Positions 61,795 through 64,000 of a stretch of DNA of 64,000 nucleotides are shown here, one piece after another. Under the pieces are notes generated by a model. It worked only from the letters and a program-made list of their open reading frames with translations. It was not told the DNA's origin and made no database searches. The position numbers were made by a program, and so were the translations under genes. Source of the DNA: Phycisphaeraceae bacterium D3-23 (lineage in GTDB: Bacteria; Planctomycetota; Phycisphaerae; Phycisphaerales; Phycisphaeraceae); assembly GCA_039555135.1 (NCBI GenBank), contig CP114179.1, positions 3,472,001 to 3,536,000 on the forward strand. Direction: 5' to 3'. Within the stretch, counting starts at the first letter, position 1; every line of letters starts with the position of its first letter.

Positions 61795-64000
61795 CTAGGG
61801 ATTTGTGCGGCTTCTTCGGCGGGGGGTGGCGAAGAGGGGGAGGGCGAGCAGGGCGAGGGTGCCGGGCTCGGGGATGTTGGCCGGTGGGGTGCCGGTGCCC
61901 CAGTGGTCGAGGACGATCTGGAGGTCTTCCTGCCCGACGAGCCCGTCGCGGTTGAGGTCGCCCTGGGCGGTATCGCCTGGGGTGACGAAGTCGCCCCAGT
62001 TGGCGAGTAGGAGGTCGAGGTCATCGACGCCGACGAAGCCGTCGTGGGTGGGGTCGCCCTGGGTGCCGAAGTTGATGAAGGACCGTCGGCCCAGTGTGTC
62101 GGTGGTGATGAAGAGGTCTTCGGTGGCGACGCCGTTGAGCGTGAACGCGTCGAACCCACCGAGTGTGATGTCGGCATCCGCGAAGAGTAAGGCGTCGCCG
62201 CGCTCGGGGGTGTAGCCGTCGAGTGCGATGAGGTCGAGCGTTCCGCCGAGGGTGAAGTCGGCGACGTCGAGGACGGGTGCGTCGCCCGGGGTGTAGGGGC
62301 CGGCCCATTCGATCTGGAGCGTGCTGCCTTCGAAGAGGGTGAGGTCGCCCGCAGTGGTGGTGATGTCGGAGTCGGCGATGCGGATGACACCGTCGTTGGC
62401 CCATTGCCCGTGGAATGCGATCGCGGTGTCTTGCCAGGCCTCGATGAGTCCGGCGTTGATCCCGAGGTTGTCGGTGTCGAGGTGGACGACCGCGCCGGGG
62501 TTCTCGGCGCGGATGGTGCCGTGATTGGTAGTCTGCACGCGGTCGGTGCCGACGTAGGCGTTTGCGCCCAGCGCTCGCAGGGTCATGCCCTGGCTGAGGA
62601 TGAAGGCCTCGGCATTGGAGAGGGTGAGCAGGCGGGCGTCGCCGGTGCCTTCGAATCGGACCTCCGCGTTGCCCGACGGGGTCGAGAGATGACGGAACAA
62701 GGCGTTGGCCCCGAGGGGCCCGGCGTTGATCCGGATGAGCTGCCCGTCGAGGGGGGCATCGTGGTTCAGTGATGCGTAGCCACCGTCGTCGATGAGCAGT
62801 TCCCCGATGAAGGGCGCATACAGATTCCCGCCCCCGAAGTAGACGCGGAGTGGGACGCCGTTACTGGCATCAACCAGTCCGTTGCGGACATCCCCGTTTT
62901 CGCGGAGCGTGAGCTGCCCCCGCGCCGATGCCGTGTCCCAGGTCTGCCCCAGGAGGTCGAGGTCGCCGCCGTCGACCTGGAGCTGGCCGCCCTGTGTCGC
63001 GGTGTATCCGGGCAGGTCGTCGATGGTGAAGTTGCCCCTGGCGCGGAGTGCGCCGCCGTCGATCAGGATGCTGCCGGTGTTGGTGAGCAGTGCCGGGGAG
63101 AGGATGATCGTGCCCTGGTTGTTCGCTTCGAGGGTGCCGGTGTTGTTGAGTGTGACGTCGAGCCGCAGGGTTTGGCCCGGGCCTTGGGCGCGGATTGTTC
63201 CGGCGTTGTGGAGCGTGCCGCTGTGGACCCTGCCCGACCCGTCGCCGGTACGGAGGGTGACGCCGGGGCCGAGGGTGAGTTCGCCGGAGTTGCCAAGCGA
63301 GATCTGCGCCTGCGCGTCGGGGGTATCGAACACGATTTCGCCGTTGCCCAGGACGCTCTGGACCTGTGCGAACCGTGCCTCGGTGCTGCCGCTGGGCTTG
63401 AAGTGGATCAAGGCATTGTTGACGAGCGTGGTGTCGCCCTCGAACCGGATGAGGTCGGCATCGACGGTGTCGATCCGGCCGTCGAGGGTGAGCTGGCTGA
63501 ACACGGCGTCCTCGGTGACGATGAGTCGGCCGCCGTTGACGGTGGTCACCGCGCCGGTCAACCGGGCTTCGGGGGAGACGGATGCAAACCCGCCGAGGAC
63601 CCAGTTGCTGTTGTCGCTTCCGTCGATGGTGAGGGGGCTTGCGGTGGCGTCGAGGTCGCCGACGATGCGGACCTGTGCGTTGTTGACGCTGAGCCCGGTG
63701 AGCTGTGCGGTATCGAACTGTCCGCCCAGCCGGAGGGTGGCCTGGTCGATGTGGATGGTGCCGGTGTTGGACCAGTTGCCGTCGAGGTAGATCGCGCCGA
63801 AGGTGTTGGCTTCGAGGTGTCCGGTGTTGTTGAGGTCGTTGGGCTGGAGGATGCCGGCGTTGGTTGCGAGCAGCGTGCCGTGGCTGGTCATCACGCCGAG
63901 GTCCTGGTAGATGCGGTAGCCGTTCTGCGCCTCGATGGTGCCGTGGTTCACGACATCGGTGACGTAGATGAGGCCGTCGTCGCTGACGGCGCGGACGGTG
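61795..64000 (-). CDS. beta-helix-like PEP-CTERM protein, N terminus outside the window
   Basis: The frame is open to the edge at 64000; at least 735 residues are visible. The body repeats strand-turn patterns such as NHGTI, NTGSILIDGG and NNAQVRIVGD of right-handed beta-helix or autotransporter-like proteins. The C terminus has dockerin-type loops (GDPTHDGFVGVDDLD; GDLNRDGLVGQEDL) and a PEP-CTERM tail (IPEPGTLALLALPLFATPRRR). It is likely an exported, exosortase-processed surface protein. Confidence 0.82.
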   Translation of the reverse strand, partial: TVRAVSDDGLIYVTDVVNHGTIEAQNGYRIYQDLGVMTSHGTLLATNAGILQPNDLNNTGHLEANTFGAIYLDGNWSNTGTIHIDQATLRLGGQFDTAQLTGLSVNNAQVRIVGDLDATASPLTIDGSDNSNWVLGGFASVSPEARLTGAVTTVNGGRLIVTEDAVFSQLTLDGRIDTVDADLIRFEGDTTLVNNALIHFKPSGSTEARFAQVQSVLGNGEIVFDTPDAQAQISLGNSGELTLGPGVTLRTGDGSGRVHSGTLHNAGTIRAQGPGQTLRLDVTLNNTGTLEANNQGTIILSPALLTNTGSILIDGGALRARGNFTIDDLPGYTATQGGQLQVDGGDLDLLGQTWDTASARGQLTLRENGDVRNGLVDASNGVPLRVYFGGGNLYAPFIGELLIDDGGYASLNHDAPLDGQLIRINAGPLGANALFRHLSTPSGNAEVRFEGTGDARLLTLSNAEAFILSQGMTLRALGANAYVGTDRVQTTNHGTIRAENPGAVVHLDTDNLGINAGLIEAWQDTAIAFHGQWANDGVIRIADSDITTTAGDLTLFEGSTLQIEWAGPYTPGDAPVLDVADFTLGGTLDLIALDGYTPERGDALLFADADITLGGFDAFTLNGVATEDLFITTDTLGRRSFINFGTQGDPTHDGFVGVDDLDLLLANWGDFVTPGDTAQGDLNRDGLVGQEDLQIVLDHWGTGTPPANIPEPGTLALLALPLFATPRRRSRTNP

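Overview
The window looks like the chromosome of a high-GC planctomycete, most likely class Phycisphaerae. Indicators are a planctomycete DUF1549/DUF1553 cytochrome gene paired with a DUF1501 gene, PEP-CTERM and dockerin-type exported proteins, an N-terminal LEPR-XLL motif, and a helical-gene style with many ATGA/TAATG overlaps. This assignment is inferred from gene content alone.

Layout. (1) 1-1.3 kb: a sugar-active alpha/alpha-barrel protein and the edge of a downstream gene. (2) 1.6-6.7 kb: cyclic-di-GMP signalling: an HDOD-GGDEF-REC protein, a metallophosphoesterase, and a REC plus GAF-HD-GYP pair. (3) 6.9-19.9 kb: one long plus-strand operon: histidine kinase, STAS protein, GspE/PilB ATPase, PilC, PilM, PilN-, PilO- and PilP-like proteins, then six prepilin-like or pseudopilin-like proteins. 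The ATPase carries an N-terminal MshEN-type c-di-GMP-binding module, which ties (2) to (3). (4) 20.1-27.8 kb (minus): pntB, pntA and a two-subunit NAD-dependent formate dehydrogenase whose catalytic subunit uses an in-frame TGA as selenocysteine (U364), followed by a SECIS-like hairpin. (5) 28.0-46.1 kb (minus): a sialic-acid catabolic locus: exo-sialidase, N-acetylneuraminate lyase, a kelch-mutarotase/Na+ symporter fusion, an acylglucosamine 2-epimerase, two sialate O-acetylesterase-type proteins and a giant CotH/lamin-tail surface protein. Upstream are a pilin-like gene, a PEP-CTERM gene and a GntR/LacI-type regulator. (6) 46.4-51.9 kb (minus): phytanoyl-CoA dioxygenase family, creatininase family, a TPR membrane protein and a XylR-like regulator. 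(7) 52.0-57.8 kb (plus): planctomycete cytochrome (PSCyt/PSD1), DUF1501 Tat protein and a beta-propeller protein. (8) 57.9-61.6 kb: a compact 3.7-kb integrated element. (9) 61.8-64.0 kb: the C-terminal part of a PEP-CTERM beta-helix-like protein that runs off the window edge.

The most novel-looking object is the element in (8). It is bounded by a 44-bp direct repeat made of the 3' part of a tRNA-Gly(CCC) gene and carries a tyrosine integrase, a Rep_trans-type replication initiator, a ribbon-helix-helix protein with a probable autoregulatory promoter, three tiny genes and a strongly nested hairpin upstream of rep. It has no visible capsid, relaxosome or conjugation genes, so it may be an integrating rolling-circle mini-plasmid or a phage satellite.

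Several intergenic spaces hold long palindromic repeats (19967-20048, 23281-23381, 48355-48506, 55084-55178), two of which belong to one family with compensatory arm changes.
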